Shown: piece after piece, positions 38,961-51,900 of the stretch
How the letters are laid out: every line of letters begins with the position of its first letter
How positions within the stretch are numbered: position 1 is the stretch's first letter
NCBI GenBank assembly: GCA_019914945.1
Contig: CM034102.1
Location: 3,585,501-3,649,500 of the forward strand
From: Typha latifolia
Lineage: Eukaryota; Streptophyta; Magnoliopsida; Poales; Typhaceae
Length of the DNA: 64,000 bases
Reading direction: 5' to 3'
Made by a program: the position numbers and the translations under genes
Notes under the pieces: generated by a model
The model's database searches: none
Told to the model about the DNA's origin: nothing
The model's input: only the letters and a program-made list of their open reading frames with translations

Positions 38961-39601
38961 ACTCGATCACTTTACCTTCTCTTTGATATATTCAGCTACT
39001 GAAATGAGGCTAATTGATGTTAACTGAACAAATGAACAGAGTTACAGCTTGTCTAGTAATGTTTTTGAATGTCCAGGAAAGTTTCATCTGTTAATACTAT
39101 TGCTATTTGATGTGTCGTTCAAGGTATTCTTTTTAGGTTCATTAATGATTATTTTTTACATGCATGCATATTTCCCTTCTTAATTTTCAGGAGTTTTGAG
39201 TATACATATGCTGCTATCATATTGAGCAAAACGAAGCCAATAAAAGGGAAAAAATAAGTTGGCTGAACTTGATGCAACTATTCTTTTACCGTTATATCTG
39301 AGTCATTATGTTTTACATAGTATAATTTATTCAGTGGACCGACTTGCTTTTGAAAAAAAGAAAAGGTTAGTCTGGAGTTACTACTGCTAGATTTATTAAG
39401 ACTTTAACCTCAATATGATTTCTTGGATGTTTAATTATAAATTTAAACATGTCATTTATTATGGCAATGGTACAACAAATAAGGTGCCAATAATAATCTT
39501 ACTCTTGCTTATAACAATCAAATGGTCTCATATGTCGCACAAGCCATGGAGTGGCACTTAACCTGGATAAGATTGGAAAAATAATTCAACCCCAAATTAA
39601 T
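38961..39601. other. GlyRS 3' flank
   Basis: AT-rich sequence with no exon-like frames. It contains the presumed GlyRS polyadenylation region. At its right end, 39577-39581 (TTTTT on the minus strand) is a likely pol III terminator for the neighbouring tRNA gene. Confidence 0.5.
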
Positions 39602-39674
39602 CGCCGTCTGTGGGAATCGAACCCACGACCACATGGTTAAAAGCCATGCGCTCTACCAGCTGAGCTAAGACGGC
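39602..39674 (-). tRNA. tRNA-Lys (anticodon UUU)
   Basis: The reverse complement folds as a 73-base cloverleaf. The acceptor stem is GCCGTCT with AGACGGC and discriminator G. The D arm is GCTC/GAGC with the A box TAGCTCAGCTGG. The anticodon stem CATGG/CCATG closes the loop CTTTTAA with anticodon TTT. The T arm GTGGG/CCCAC carries the B box GGTTCGATTCC. There is no intron. A T5 run about 20 bp downstream (39577-39581) can terminate pol III. All stems pair perfectly, so it looks functional. Confidence 0.96.
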
Positions 39675-40555
39675 AAGGTGATAGGAGTATACATATGTTT
39701 TCAATTTTGGTCTAGGTCTTTCCTGGCTCTGTTCACCTCCTTCTTCTTCCTTGGCTGGCTGGATAGCAGACCGATCCGTTCGTGCATCTGTTGATGGGCT
39801 TGGTCCCGCCTTCCTCTTCCCATTTTCCGTCGTGAGGTTTTTTTTTCCCAAAAAGTAGAACTTTCGGTCTACTCATATAGGAAAGTCAAGCTCATGTGGA
39901 AGCTTCAATTACTGGTGGGGAAGCAAGAGAGAGAAGGAAGCTTGGTTTGACCAGACATTGATCAGCCGATAAATGCCAAGCAAGAATGAGAGCAGGACGA
40001 ATCCGCTCTTATATCATCGACGAACTCTTAATGGAAAACTAGTTCAAATAGAATCGATGGATTTGGCTCGTATTCGTCAACATTTTAATGCTCCCAGACG
40101 ATGGGAAATCAGATAAGCCACATGAATATACTAATACGATTTCCTGCTGAGAAAGTTGATCACTCTGTAATTGTTGGACATAGTTAAACAAACAAATCCA
40201 ATATCTGTCCAAGAACCAGAACATTGACGTAGTTCAAAGAATTAAGGTTTTTGGGTTTTTTACTTAATTATAATCAAGTACGACAACACAACGCAAATAA
40301 TTCGAAAACTGTCAGGGAGGAGGCATAATACAAAGTAGATTACCGAGATCTCAAAACACTTTCTTGTTAATTGATGTGTAACACAATTTGCAGTTATTGG
40401 GAATGGCATGCCTGAGTTGAGACTGTTTTGAGTGATGGCTCTTTTCCGAGGTTACAGAAGAGATATATATACATAATCTCTCCAAAGTCATATGCTGCAG
40501 ACTATTTTTCTGAATGCAGATTATTTCTGCTGAACGCAAACCACATATATCCTAC
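39675..40555. other. Intergenic between tRNA-Lys and the RING gene 3' end
   Basis: It should contain the tRNA 5' flank and the 3' UTR of the RING-H2 gene. I see no other feature. Confidence 0.5.
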
Positions 40556-42173
40556 TCATGGGCTCTCGCAGAACTCCATATCCTGCATTACCACGAGAAG
40601 GGAACAATAATAATTGAATTAAAATAAAATTCAACTTCAATTAATTGCCAAATATACTACCACAATGTTCCTTGACAAGTCAATAAAAGAAATCTAGAAG
40701 AAGACACATGAATCAAGCTAGAAAATTGACTGCCTCCATATATCTAGAGGGATTTGGCATTGAGAAGAAAATAAAAAAAACAGAGGCTTTGCCTATGAGA
40801 AACACAGACCTGTAGCTTTGCAGATTTAGAATGAAAAAGAAAATAAAAACGAATTGATACAAATAAGAAGGAAGAAATTTATTAGAAGATACCTTCCCAC
40901 ATATAGGACAGCTATCACTTCTTTCCATCCATTCATATATACAGCTTAGATGGAAATGATGAGAGCATTTTGCCACAATCTTTGGATTTTCAGGAGTATA
41001 TTCTGCCAAAAAAAAATAGAAATTTGCTACTGAGAACTCATGATATGTAGTTATCAGAAAGTCACCAACCACAGAAACAAGAAAAGGAAAAAAAAATGGC
41101 ATATGTCAAAGAAAAAGAATAACAAAATAAAAATCAACAACCAGTTTACAGCTCCAATTATAAAAGAGACAAAATTACCATCCAAACATGTAGGGCAGAC
41201 ATCTTCATCTTCTGATGAAGTTATCACATAGCCTGAACCATATGCTTTTGTAGATTGACTCTTATCCACATCAGAACGACTAGCTTTATATTCTTCATCT
41301 GATCCCAAGCTGTTCCGCTTTTTAAGAGAAGCTAGATGTTCCAAACCAGAGCTGCTAACATTTCTTCTGACAGTCTGTGAATCTTCTTGTATGTGACTCA
41401 TAGACTTTTCACGCCTTAAGACCAATCCATCACGTTGTGAACGGGAATATCTAGGATCTGTATCATATGGTGGAGGTCTCGGAACAAGGTGGTAGGTCTC
41501 AGATGATGAACTGTCAGCTGCAGTAGTGCCAAGGGATGGAGTAGCTGTTTGAATAGAGGAACCAACTGTCCTGCTCTCAAGCCTTTGAAAAGCCGTGTTG
41601 AACTACATATGCAAGGAAATCAGTGAGCATGAAATTACCTATGAAGAAGAGCCAAGAGCTGAAGATCCAGATATGCTTATAAAATATACTGTCATGACCA
41701 CCCATCACATTACACTCAGTAGATAGCAGAAGACAGATAAACCTTTAAAATATTTGAAGCTCAACAATGTAACAATAAAATCGAGCTAAGGGCAACATAA
41801 TGTTTTGTTTCCCTAATTTTGGTCTCACATCATATTCCACCAGGTTTGGTTAATACCAAACCATTGTGTACTTTTTCAGCCTCAGCACAATTTCCAATAA
41901 AAGTGATGAAAAACAACCTCAATATTAGTGCAAGTATTTCTGGGCAACATTTTTCCGTTAATCACAGAAAATTTTACTTAAAGCAAAAGAACAACAACAA
42001 ATGGATAATAAGTCAATCAAAAACTGCTGATAAAAAACTATTAATTATATTACCCCACTGAACAGCTGGTGAAAGAAGTATCTCAAGCATATGCAGTGCC
42101 TATACACAGGATTGCTAGGATGGCCATATTCTTCGAAGTCTTCTGCACATGGACAGCAGCAGAATCCACCCAT
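40556..42173 (-). CDS. RING-H2 E3 ubiquitin ligase (At3g02290-like), probably acylated at the N-terminus
   Basis: Four coding exons, 42173-42054, 41602-41179, 41002-40893 and 40582-40556, join in phase to 226 residues. The protein starts MGGFCCCPCAEDFEEYG. Gly2 and the following cysteines suggest N-myristoylation plus palmitoylation, hence membrane attachment (inference). A Ser-rich middle contains PRPPPYDTDPRYSRSQRDGL. The C-terminus is a RING-H2: CPTC, then C-S-H-H-F-H-L-S-C and CPIC, with the Trp of IYEWMER in the usual place. It closely follows the At3g02290-like family, whose targets are unknown to me. The last coding exon is only nine codons (DMEFCESP). A noncoding first exon ends at 44480 and is spliced to 42185, so the 5' UTR intron is about 2.3 kb. 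Confidence 0.9.
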
Positions 42174-42185
42174 GTTTGATTCCCT

Positions 42186-44600
42186 GGAAGTTCAGGATAA
42201 AGACGGATAACTAAAAATTCAGAGAAGTACCACAAACATAATTACAGCAATGCTCCTGAGGTATGAATTACCACTTCAGAAATCTTAGTCTTCAGCAGAA
42301 GTTCGGACTTAAGCAAAGTTGTAAAGAATCTTCAAGGACTTCAAACTAGATCAGATATTTCTTTTCATAAGACATTGGCAGCTGATTTAAACCATGGAGC
42401 ATAAATTATTATATATTACACTTGATGACAGTCTGAAATGCCACGTCTGCATCTCGAGATTGCAACAGAGTTATAATGTTCTTTCAAGTTCCAGTAAAGC
42501 AAAGAATTAGGTAATGATATTAAAGCTCTAGTAGGAATGAGTTAAGTAGGTACAGAATGGGGCCCAGGCACACTGTTAATGGACAGAGATCCAATGAGGT
42601 CCTATGGTAAATAACAAAATGTCCCATCCCACTTTCAGATATGAAAAAAGTTAAACCAACACGATAAAGAATATTTTAGCTCACATCATGAGACATCTGC
42701 ACCAATTATATTCTGAAAGACAATTCACGTCAAATACTCAAATGTTCTTTAATGTTAAGTCTTGCATATGTGAATTCATTGTAATAATTTCTAGAGATTT
42801 ATTATTTTCTGCAGAAGGATGCATCATATTCATGTACTACAGTCCTGAGATTTGAAAACACTTCAAAATTCAAATCCACGTGTAATTGGTAAAACTATTC
42901 AGCTTTTGTCTATACATCCGACGCATTTACATACCAATGAAACAAAATTTCCTTGACAGAAATATTATTGCTGTACTTGCTTACTGAAAGTAGGTGAAGA
43001 ACTCAAGATATAAAAATTGTGCTCACATTGTTGATAATGACAGGTTTGGGAGACATGGAATAGCTTTAATACAATTAATGGACAAGGTAGATATACTGCT
43101 AATAATGTAAGCAAGCATAACATAGTTACATAATGCACCTTTATCAAAAGGCTTGAAGGAACAAATCAAAATAGCAGGTCCAACATAGCCGCCTGCAGCA
43201 ACTTGATGCTTACCTACTACCAACGATATAAAATGAAGGGCACTTTCTTACTGCAAAACTCTTGGCAATATCAATTAATTATTCATGGTGGTTGAGATAG
43301 CCAACCTTTCAACAATCTTCCTAAAGTTAGCATGATGATCCCTTATCTCAGATTTCCTCAAAAAGAAGAGAAAGGGAGGTCCATGTAGAGTATTCACCCC
43401 CTAATTCTATCAAATTCTGCTTCCTAAGACACTCCACCTTAAGAAGGCTCACTCCCTTGTTTTCCCACTGGAACCCCTTCTTCTGACAACTGAAATTAGA
43501 TTCTTTCCTTAGACCAGCACAGAATCAAATCTCTCACGGGGGCTTCTTTGTGTTCTTTGATGAGTCCATAGAGATGCATAATTTATAAATTGCACTAAGC
43601 TGGTATGTTCCCAAATTCCATAGATAACTGTGCTGATATATCTCTAATTGTGTAATTCTTACCTAGCATATGCATAATTACACAATATATTAGTGCCAAA
43701 TTGAGGAGAGTTTGTTATTCTATTGTTAAACTTAATTCTCGACGACCTACTACTACTTACCTTATCTACTCCATAGTCCACTCTGCAATTGAGTTCACAA
43801 GCAACAGATAATTTTTCCTTAATTGAGCAGAGAACCAACTCAATCTCCTAGCATCTAAGCAGGTGTTTTAACACAAACACGCCCAATTTATTGAAAGATA
43901 TGTAAAGGCATGTGGGAATTTATGTAAACAAATGAAACAGTATCAGCTTGAATATTTCAGGAAATTCTCACTTACAAATCCCCATAAGCTGCTTATTGAT
44001 CTATAATCTTATCTTACACTGTCACTTCTAATTCCATTCTCACTTCATCAACAAATTCATAACCCAATCCAACAATGCTGTAACGCTCAATCAGTGGAAA
44101 CCCATGAAAGGTTACACCTAAACATAAGCCATTCCATCTCGAAACTCTAACGGCAGTGCCTATTCCGAGAACCAAAATTTGCACTTCCAGTTTAATGGCA
44201 TTTGTCCAAATTAATCATCTGGGAAAACAAAAAAGAAGAAAAAAACACCCTCAAATGAGCATAAAACAAAAGGAAAGAAGAATCCACAAAAGGTAACATC
44301 TTTTCCGCACCTCCATCGATCCTACCGCAAATCAAACCAACTAGAACAAAGAAACGCAACTAAACGCGCACTTGCGGTACCACCGATACCCAAATTAGTT
44401 CCTAAAGCACTACAAATTCACCAAATTGCGCAAATTACGGTCTCAAACCTGATCGACGAATCGAGCAAAAGGGGTTTACCTCAGAGAGGAGGAATCAAGC
44501 TAGGGTTCGAGCTCCGTGCCATACTTGACGCAATGAGAAAAAGCGCGGCTCTGTCGCCGACGACGCGGGAGGAGGGGAAGAAGGTGTTGGAATTGGTGGG
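42186..44600 (-). other. 5' UTR intron and first noncoding exon of the RING-H2 gene
   Basis: On the minus strand a donor (CTCTGAG then GTAAAC) lies at 44480/44479. An acceptor (cttccag) lies just before 42185, thirteen bases ahead of the ATG. The noncoding exon extends upstream to roughly 44550-44600, GC-rich with a G9 run near 44615. The intron shows no other gene. Confidence 0.6.
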
Positions 44601-45932
44601 GTGTCGTTGTGGGGGGGGGGGTGGGGTTCAATCGGCGTTCCGCGTTCGGTACCTACTAAGGGTCCGTATAAAGTTTCTATGTGACATGCCGACATAGCCA
44701 TCTCCACCGTTCCTTTCAATCTTTATTCTTTCACGGCGCTGTTCGCATGGATATTGCAGTACGGGTCATCAGGCCTGAGCATGGCTTGCCGGATCGGGTT
44801 AAGGATATTTAATCCGCCAGGCCATGCTTAACATTTTAAAATACAAGAATCGATCTATAATTGGGTCGGGCTTGAACTCGACTACAACCCTAGTGAGCTG
44901 ACCCGATGTTAACTAATATAAATATTTAATAAATTTGTATTTAAAATATTCAGGAGTCTAATTAAATATACTATTATATTCTCCTCATAATGGTGTAGGT
45001 TAGCACTTTGACGTAGATGTTTAAAACTTTTTATTTCTGAGATACGTAGCCGCCTTGTATCTATCTGCTGTAGAATAGAAGAAGAAGAAGTTTCATAATG
45101 AGGTAAAACAAAGATGGTGTTCAATTATATTTATAGAGTTAATTGCATGGTTTGACTCAGTTGTACGAAATTCTTATGTATTTTCAACTTAAATATTTAG
45201 CTTTTCTGTGATGGTTTAAACTAAAGTGCAACAGTTACTTTCTTCATCATAATTTTTGTATTATATTTGTCACATTTGAATATTCATAGAGACAAAATTA
45301 TAAAAGATTAGATAAATTCTCCGATCATATCTAAAGGAATGCCAGCAGAATTCAGATGATAACGATAAGATAATATATTTGCCATATTTTTATTATTTAA
45401 AATTCAATTACGAGATGTTAGAAATGTATATGTCATATAACTTTATTTTTAGTTTTATTTTTTTTTGTTAACTTTATGTCATTTTTCCAAATGCAAATTA
45501 AAGTTTGTTATTCAGCTAAATATTTCCTACTTCAAGATGAATCATCATTCCAAATGTGTAGTGTTTTGGCAGATTAAACTCCATGATTTGCTTTTAGCTA
45601 AATCCCTTGCAGATGATAAAGATATGAAAGACAAAGCAAATAATAATCATTTAGCATCAATAACAGCAGTATGCCAAAAGGCAAATATTTCACTAATTCT
45701 AGACCAAAACATGTCTAGTAGAACTGTAAACAACAGCATATGGAATTCACGCGAAAAATTGACTATATATTGTATATTGAGATGAAGCAACAGAAAGATT
45801 ATATTTATCATCAATGGTGGGAAAATGAAATTGAAAAGAGTAATGCAGCTGTTCCATTTTGTACACTTACATTGCAGCAGAAGTTAACAAATCCAATGAG
45901 AAAGAGCACATATACAATTCGAGGGGCATGGG
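44601..45932. other. Intergenic; RING gene promoter and pseudokinase 3' flank, with a hairpin
   Basis: Gene-free. An imperfect inverted repeat lies at 44779-44827: gcatggcttgccggat against the reverse complement of atccgccaggccatgc, 14 of 16 pairing. It sits in a GC-rich patch (44760-44905) that looks like transposon debris. The rest is AT-rich with small open frames of no recognisable family. Confidence 0.45.
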
Positions 45933-48764
45933 TTACAATCTTTGTTTTGATGTACTAAATAGTTGGCTTCCGAGAATCACTGTTGTGGTGCCTTCACCCA
46001 TGATTGTTGTCAAAGTCATTTCTTTCTCCCGTATCCGGTCAATTTCCATCTCCACGTAATTCATAGATGGACGCCGCTCGCTGAATGGGTTCACACACAA
46101 GACTATTAGCTGCAAGAGCTCCCTCATGCTTTCTGAAGTAAAACTACTTCCCATTTTTTGATCAACCAGGGTAGAGATATTACTTGATTCCTGAAAATTT
46201 TCTGCCTGCATATAAGAAGAGTGCAAGTTGAAAATTCAAAGTTATTTGAAGGAGATAAAGTACAACAGAGAATAGTATTACTCAGAAAAAGAGTAAGTTG
46301 ATCTATAAATGAATGTGAATGCACAAAACTACAAGGAGTTTGGATAAACAGCTGAGAAAGCACTAGGTTGCTTCAAATTTGGTTGAAGACAGAACCTGGT
46401 AGAATATACTCTCAAGTGGCAGCAGATGAGGCCAGAAAGACAAATGATAATTTCACAAAGAGAATGGATGAGATTAAGGTAGGCACACACTTCATCATTT
46501 TGTGAAAATCAAGTATTAAAATCCTGACCACTTACCCAATGGATGACGCTTTGTTCAAATCTAGCTTCCCTTCCAGTTAGTAGCTCCAAAAGAAACACCC
46601 CAAAACTGTACACATCACTTTTTTCAGAAAATCTTCTAGACTCCACCACCCTGTACAAGCAATCAGAGAGAGCACAGACGTCATAAGGATATGGTTGTCA
46701 TTTCATGTAATTGTAAGCTTGCCACCAAGTTGCCACTGGTGACAAGTGCGAATCATTCTACACAATGTACAGCCTCTCCTAAAATGCGGTAAGGCTGCAT
46801 ATAATCATTCCCTTTAGAGTCCTTGGAAGGAGCCTCATGAGCTGGATCATCCTTCTATCAAGTCTCTACTTCTACTTGATTGAATTACTAGATTCTACCA
46901 AGTTACAGTACTTCAAATTTCAAACAATTCTAGCTACTTATCTTCAGTTCAAGATCTAAGGGACCAGAGAAGTTTGCAATCCTAGGATCCAAATTTTCTG
47001 GGCCCCGAGTCTCGCCATTGTTGCTTATAAGTTTATTTTGATAATACAGTTGTAAGTTGTAACTGTGGATAAAACAAGCTAACTGATTTTTTGGTACATG
47101 ACAGATAGTATTGACTGAGAGTCAGGACTGCAGATTATACGTCCTGCTGTAAATTTTCCTTTCTCTCTATTATAATTGACAGAATATGTAAAATCTTAAG
47201 TTGTTAAGAGATAGGAAATACTCAGGATCGAGAAAAGGATCATCTTTTGCCATTTGATAAGATGGATCATCCCCATCAATTCGATCAAGTAAGCCTCGTA
47301 TTCCTGCATCTGCAACTTTTGGTATAAAATCTTCATCGACAAGTACATTTGATGTTTTGAAGTTCTTATGCACCAGAGGAGGATTCAAAGAATGCAGGTG
47401 CCTCAGACCTGAGCAACAGAAAGGACACAGGCATTCAGATTCCAGAGTCAAACTGCTTCAGGTTATCTCCAAGAAATTGAGTACAATATTGAAATCTAAA
47501 GACATGTAAGATAATAATTTCAACTAGATCGTTATATAAGGCCAAAGTTCATCTTGGCACATTATATTTTAATAAGTATAAGTCAACATGAGGATAACTG
47601 CCATGATCCATGATTTTCCAAACAATCACCTTTAGCTGTTCCATGGGCTATGGAAAGCCTGTGCTTGAATTCTAATTTTTGCATTGACACCTTACTAGCA
47701 TCTGCATAAGAACAACCCAAGGAAATTGAGATATATATTTAATTGTTTCTCTAATAAATAATGATATGCTACAAGTGAAGAAAAATCACCACACAAGTGG
47801 GTGGAAACACTGCCATTTGGTATATACTCATAGATAAGCATCTGCAAGTCCTTTTCCTGGCAATACCCAAAGAGGCTCACAATATTGCGATGGCGAATAG
47901 ATGACAGGTAATGGACCTACAAAGTAGAAACATTATATTTACACCAAATGTCTATCAGATAGGATAAAACAAAAAGGAGAAAACTTGCTATCAAAAATAA
48001 TTCGAGCTTGTATAGAATTTATGCAGCAGTTTGGAAGCTTCCTTACATGCCAATCAAAAGGAAATAAGCTACTATAAGAAAGTCATCCAGGTCAAACAGA
48101 AGAAAAAACATTATGTGTCCAGTGGATTATGTTCTTTTTTTTCAACCTTAAATTTCAGTAAGATGTCAATAGTAGGCTAGACATTTTGCACATGATGAAG
48201 TAACATTAGCTTGTACAACTTGTCCATGCAAAATTGTTCATGTAATATGCGACCCATTTAATCATCTACAGCAGACCGTTTACTGCTGAAGCTAGTAGTA
48301 CCTCTTGTATGAATTCTGGGCAGGGAGCAGATGATCTTCTTTTAATAGCTACAATCATATTTGGAAGCAAACCCTTGTACACTTCCCCAAATATCCCATT
48401 GCCAATAAGATTGATATTGCTGAAATTCCTTGTAGCCACATTTAGTTCCTGCAGAGTAAGACCTCGTGCTCCTTGCAGTTCTGAGGGTAAGAGGTCAAAA
48501 AAAGTTCAATATTTTATCCAACTGAAAGCCAAGACTACAGTACAAAATCTGGTATACTTCTCCAGAACAAATGCCAACATGCAGTCTGGAAAGACTACAG
48601 CAAAAGCAGGTACCTTGCAGAGAAAGATCTGATGAATTGGTCTCAGAAGTTTTTGAAGAACTCTTATAACTCAATAAGCAACACTTTACAAGACTAACCA
48701 CTATCCCTACCAATGTCACGCCTCCTGCAGCACCTCCGAGAGCAGCTACAAGAGTCGTTGACAT
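45933..48764 (-). CDS. Membrane-anchored receptor-like pseudokinase
   Basis: Seven coding exons, 48764-48614, 48471-48302, 47916-47790, 47701-47630, 47408-47222, 46650-46536 and 46205-45933, give 364 residues. The N-terminus [20 protein letters not shown] runs into a single membrane segment (about residues 5-30) with almost no ectodomain. A kinase-like domain follows: [24 protein letters not shown] and YEYIPNGS. The catalytic loop reads HKN (187-189) instead of HRD, and the metal loop reads DAG (207-209) instead of DFG, so phosphotransfer is unlikely. The C-terminus ([16 protein letters not shown]) is conserved in a plant family I recall with the same HKN/DAG changes, so the loss is ancestral rather than decay. 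A role as scaffold or regulator of active kinases is inference. The 5' UTR region holds a degenerate copy of exon 3-exon 4 sequence. Confidence 0.88.
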
Positions 48765-48784
48765 TTGGTACAGGATCTAACTGT

Positions 48785-48965
48785 CTTCTTGGCACCTGAC
48801 TAGCATCTGCAAGAGTAGAACCGAATGAAGTTAAATTTATACCCAATTTAACACATACTTCCCCTGTTTCTATGTTTAAATAAGTAAACTACACAATAAG
48901 GAAAATCACAAATAAGGGGGTGGAAACAACGTATATACTAGTAGATAAGAATCTGAAGAGATAAC
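48785..48965 (-). pseudogene. Degenerate copy of an exon 3-intron 3-exon 4 piece of the pseudokinase gene
   Basis: This stretch aligns, in the same orientation, with 47684-47850 at an offset of about 1105-1111 bp. Shared words include ctagcatctgca at the exon 4 acceptor, gtggaaac and tatatact in exon 3, and tgtttct in the intron. The copy has lost exon 3 coding sequence by indels. It lies directly upstream of the ATG exon, so part of it may now serve as 5' UTR, using the duplicated acceptor at 48807. Confidence 0.75.
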
Positions 48966-51900
48966 TTCACTATTTATCACTAGTCCTCACTCTGAATTAG
49001 AAACAGAAAGCCGAGAAAACTTGCTACGATCTTTGTCCTTAAAATGAGCATATCAGAATCACAGTAGTATAATGAGCAATTCACATATCTTAACGAATTA
49101 AATATACTTCTTTTGTGAATGACACAAAGAAATGTTGGTTGAATAATGAAAGAAACAAAATATGCCAGATATAATCCCAAATCAGCAAATCTACCTACAC
49201 CAAATCTACATATAATTGAAGGTAAAAGGATGAACGAATTTCTCTCCACTAAAACATGGCAGCGACCATCCTTGTTAATAGAAATTTGTCCTTATCATCA
49301 CGAACATATGAGCCATGGTTTAAGATGAAAACAATAATAAGATCATCCATCTTATTTCTGGACATGCAAGTGTACCTTCGCCAATAGAGTCATCAAATTG
49401 ATGGGCATCGAAACAAAACATTAGCATCACGCGACATGATATGCAGATATCGTATTCAAACTTTGACATCAAATTTGGTTGTCTAAAAGTAAAATAAATA
49501 TGAAATACTACGCTTACATTATGCAAATGCAGCGACTTGCGATAGCCAGAACCAAAAGTCTTCATCCCAAGTCCGCCTCTGGAAACCCCCAAATATAAAC
49601 CAATGAATCCCCTCGAAGAAAAAGAACCAAGATGAAGAAACCAATCGAGGATCCCCCCAAAAAATAACTACCCCGACAATAGTGCTACATGATCCAGTTC
49701 ACGAAATCCAACATGAGTCCGTACCCAAGACGGCTGTTTGCTCAAACCCCACCGGCCTCTTGAGCTGTAAGAATCACCAATGTACTTTAACCCCTTCATA
49801 CTTTATTCAACATTCCTGTTTCCAATCATCTCACAGGACCCAGATGCCGAAAGATAGCGACACGGCGCCAACCTAGTGTAATGAGTTGTTCCCCCTTCTC
49901 TTCCCTTCACTTCCCCACCAACACCACAGCAATCGAAATCAAATAAGTAAAAGAGGCTCTTTTCTGCATCAGAAGGCTCAGGGGACGACTACCCATCAAA
50001 GGAAAAGCCCAAGAGAAGAAGAACGCCAATGATGGAATGAGAGAATGTGGTGAACCTTGACGATAAACAATGGGTATTATACAATTGAGAGAGAGAAAGA
50101 AGGCAGGATAAAAGAGAAGGTTCAGGAATGATAGAAAAATGTGTCTTTTTATATGGGCTGTAAAGCAATCAGAAGGAGGTTGTCTGTTACTGCTGGTTGG
50201 ATGGTTCTGCGGATAAATTTTTTTTCCCTCTCTTCCTCTTTCCCCTCTTATTCCTTCCGGCTACCATCCTTGGCATATAAAAAATTGAAGTGGTAGAAAC
50301 GATAAAGAGAAAGATGGAGAAAATGGGGAGTTTTTTTTTCTTCTGAGAACAGAAATGAAGTGAGAGAAATAACGGCTAACTTTCTCTTTAATGAGTAGAT
50401 TCTCTTTAATGGAAACTGTGTATAAGAATCGCCAATCTTTCCCTAGATTCTTCGTGAATTTGTTTTTAGGAAGTAACAAAGAATATGGTAAACTACGTAA
50501 AGATGTAAACTTTATTGGATAAGAATTTGGTCATCCATAAGATAAATAAGTGAATTGGTAGTAGGCTGCACAATGAGCAGTCACCTTATAGAAAATTCCC
50601 AACACCAATTAGACGGCCTATACATCATTGCACATCGCCAAATTATTCTAAAATAAATTGCTAGCGGCTTCTGTGTAAGATTTCATACAATTTAGTTACA
50701 TGGCATGATCACATTGGTTGTTCTATAACTATTGTTAGACTTACAGGAATATTTGAATGGTTTGTGGAGGATCCACTGCTTATCCTAATGTTATCTATTA
50801 TTATGAGCTCCAGCATATCCTCACAAAAATGCTGCCCTGTTAAAGATACAAAAAACTGGGGCTACTTAGTGGTTGACACTTTAGTTGATCTTTTCCTATT
50901 AATATTCTTATCTGCTACAAAGATCAATAGAGATTAATGGAGATTAAAGTAATTGGTTAGTTACCGACCAAAATGAATTACAATTGGTTGCATGTTTTAT
51001 AGTACTTCTTTCATACGATAGAGGTAATTATTAATCAAGATATTACCAGTTCAATAGGTAATAATTATTTTTTTGATAATTATATTACCTTAATAATTTA
51101 TTATGTAAAACACATATATATTTTTAACTATGAGTAATGTATATTTATCATAATAAGGATATTGACATCTTTTTATAATTAACTTGATGAAAGTTAATTA
51201 AATTTTATCTATTTGACTATTTTTTTATTATTTACATATATCTTTAGTTAGTTTAAAATTAATTTAAATTTAATTTAATAATATATAGAGAAGAGAATCA
51301 TATTTAAATTGAAGTCTATCTCCGAAAAATCAAATTTAAATTATTTAATATTAAAAAATTATTTTTTATAATTAATGTATAATTATATCTATCACAATCA
51401 TATCTAAAAGAGATAGATCTTAATGGAAAAAAAGAACGAGAGTGAGACTCACGTAATCAAATATTCTTGACTAATGTACTTTTTTTTATTTTACCTAATA
51501 TGGTTTTAAAACCAAAAAACCGGTATATAATGTGAAAACGGGCTATTATAGTCATTATATTAAGATTATAAATTTTAGATGGGTATATATATATATATAT
51601 ATTGATAGATTATGAGTCTGATGGCTAATCATAGTTAGTTCTCTGTAATATATACTAATATATATTATGAGCTTAGGTTGCTATCGACTCTTTTTTTCTC
51701 ACTCTCTCTCTCAGGATGACTAAGGCTAGCTTGTATGAATCATGCTAATGATAATGGCAGTCAATATCCTGTCACCATTACAACTCCATCCAGCTGCATA
51801 AATAACAACCATATCACTCTCGCAAATTACAAGTCGAAAGAAAAGGGGAGAGAGCTAGTAAGACATGATGATATCTCTTGTAGATCTGTCATCTAACTGT

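Noticed and set aside
45465..45785. 106-residue frame 3' of the pseudokinase
   Set aside because: Low-complexity A/T-rich composition without similarity to a known family.
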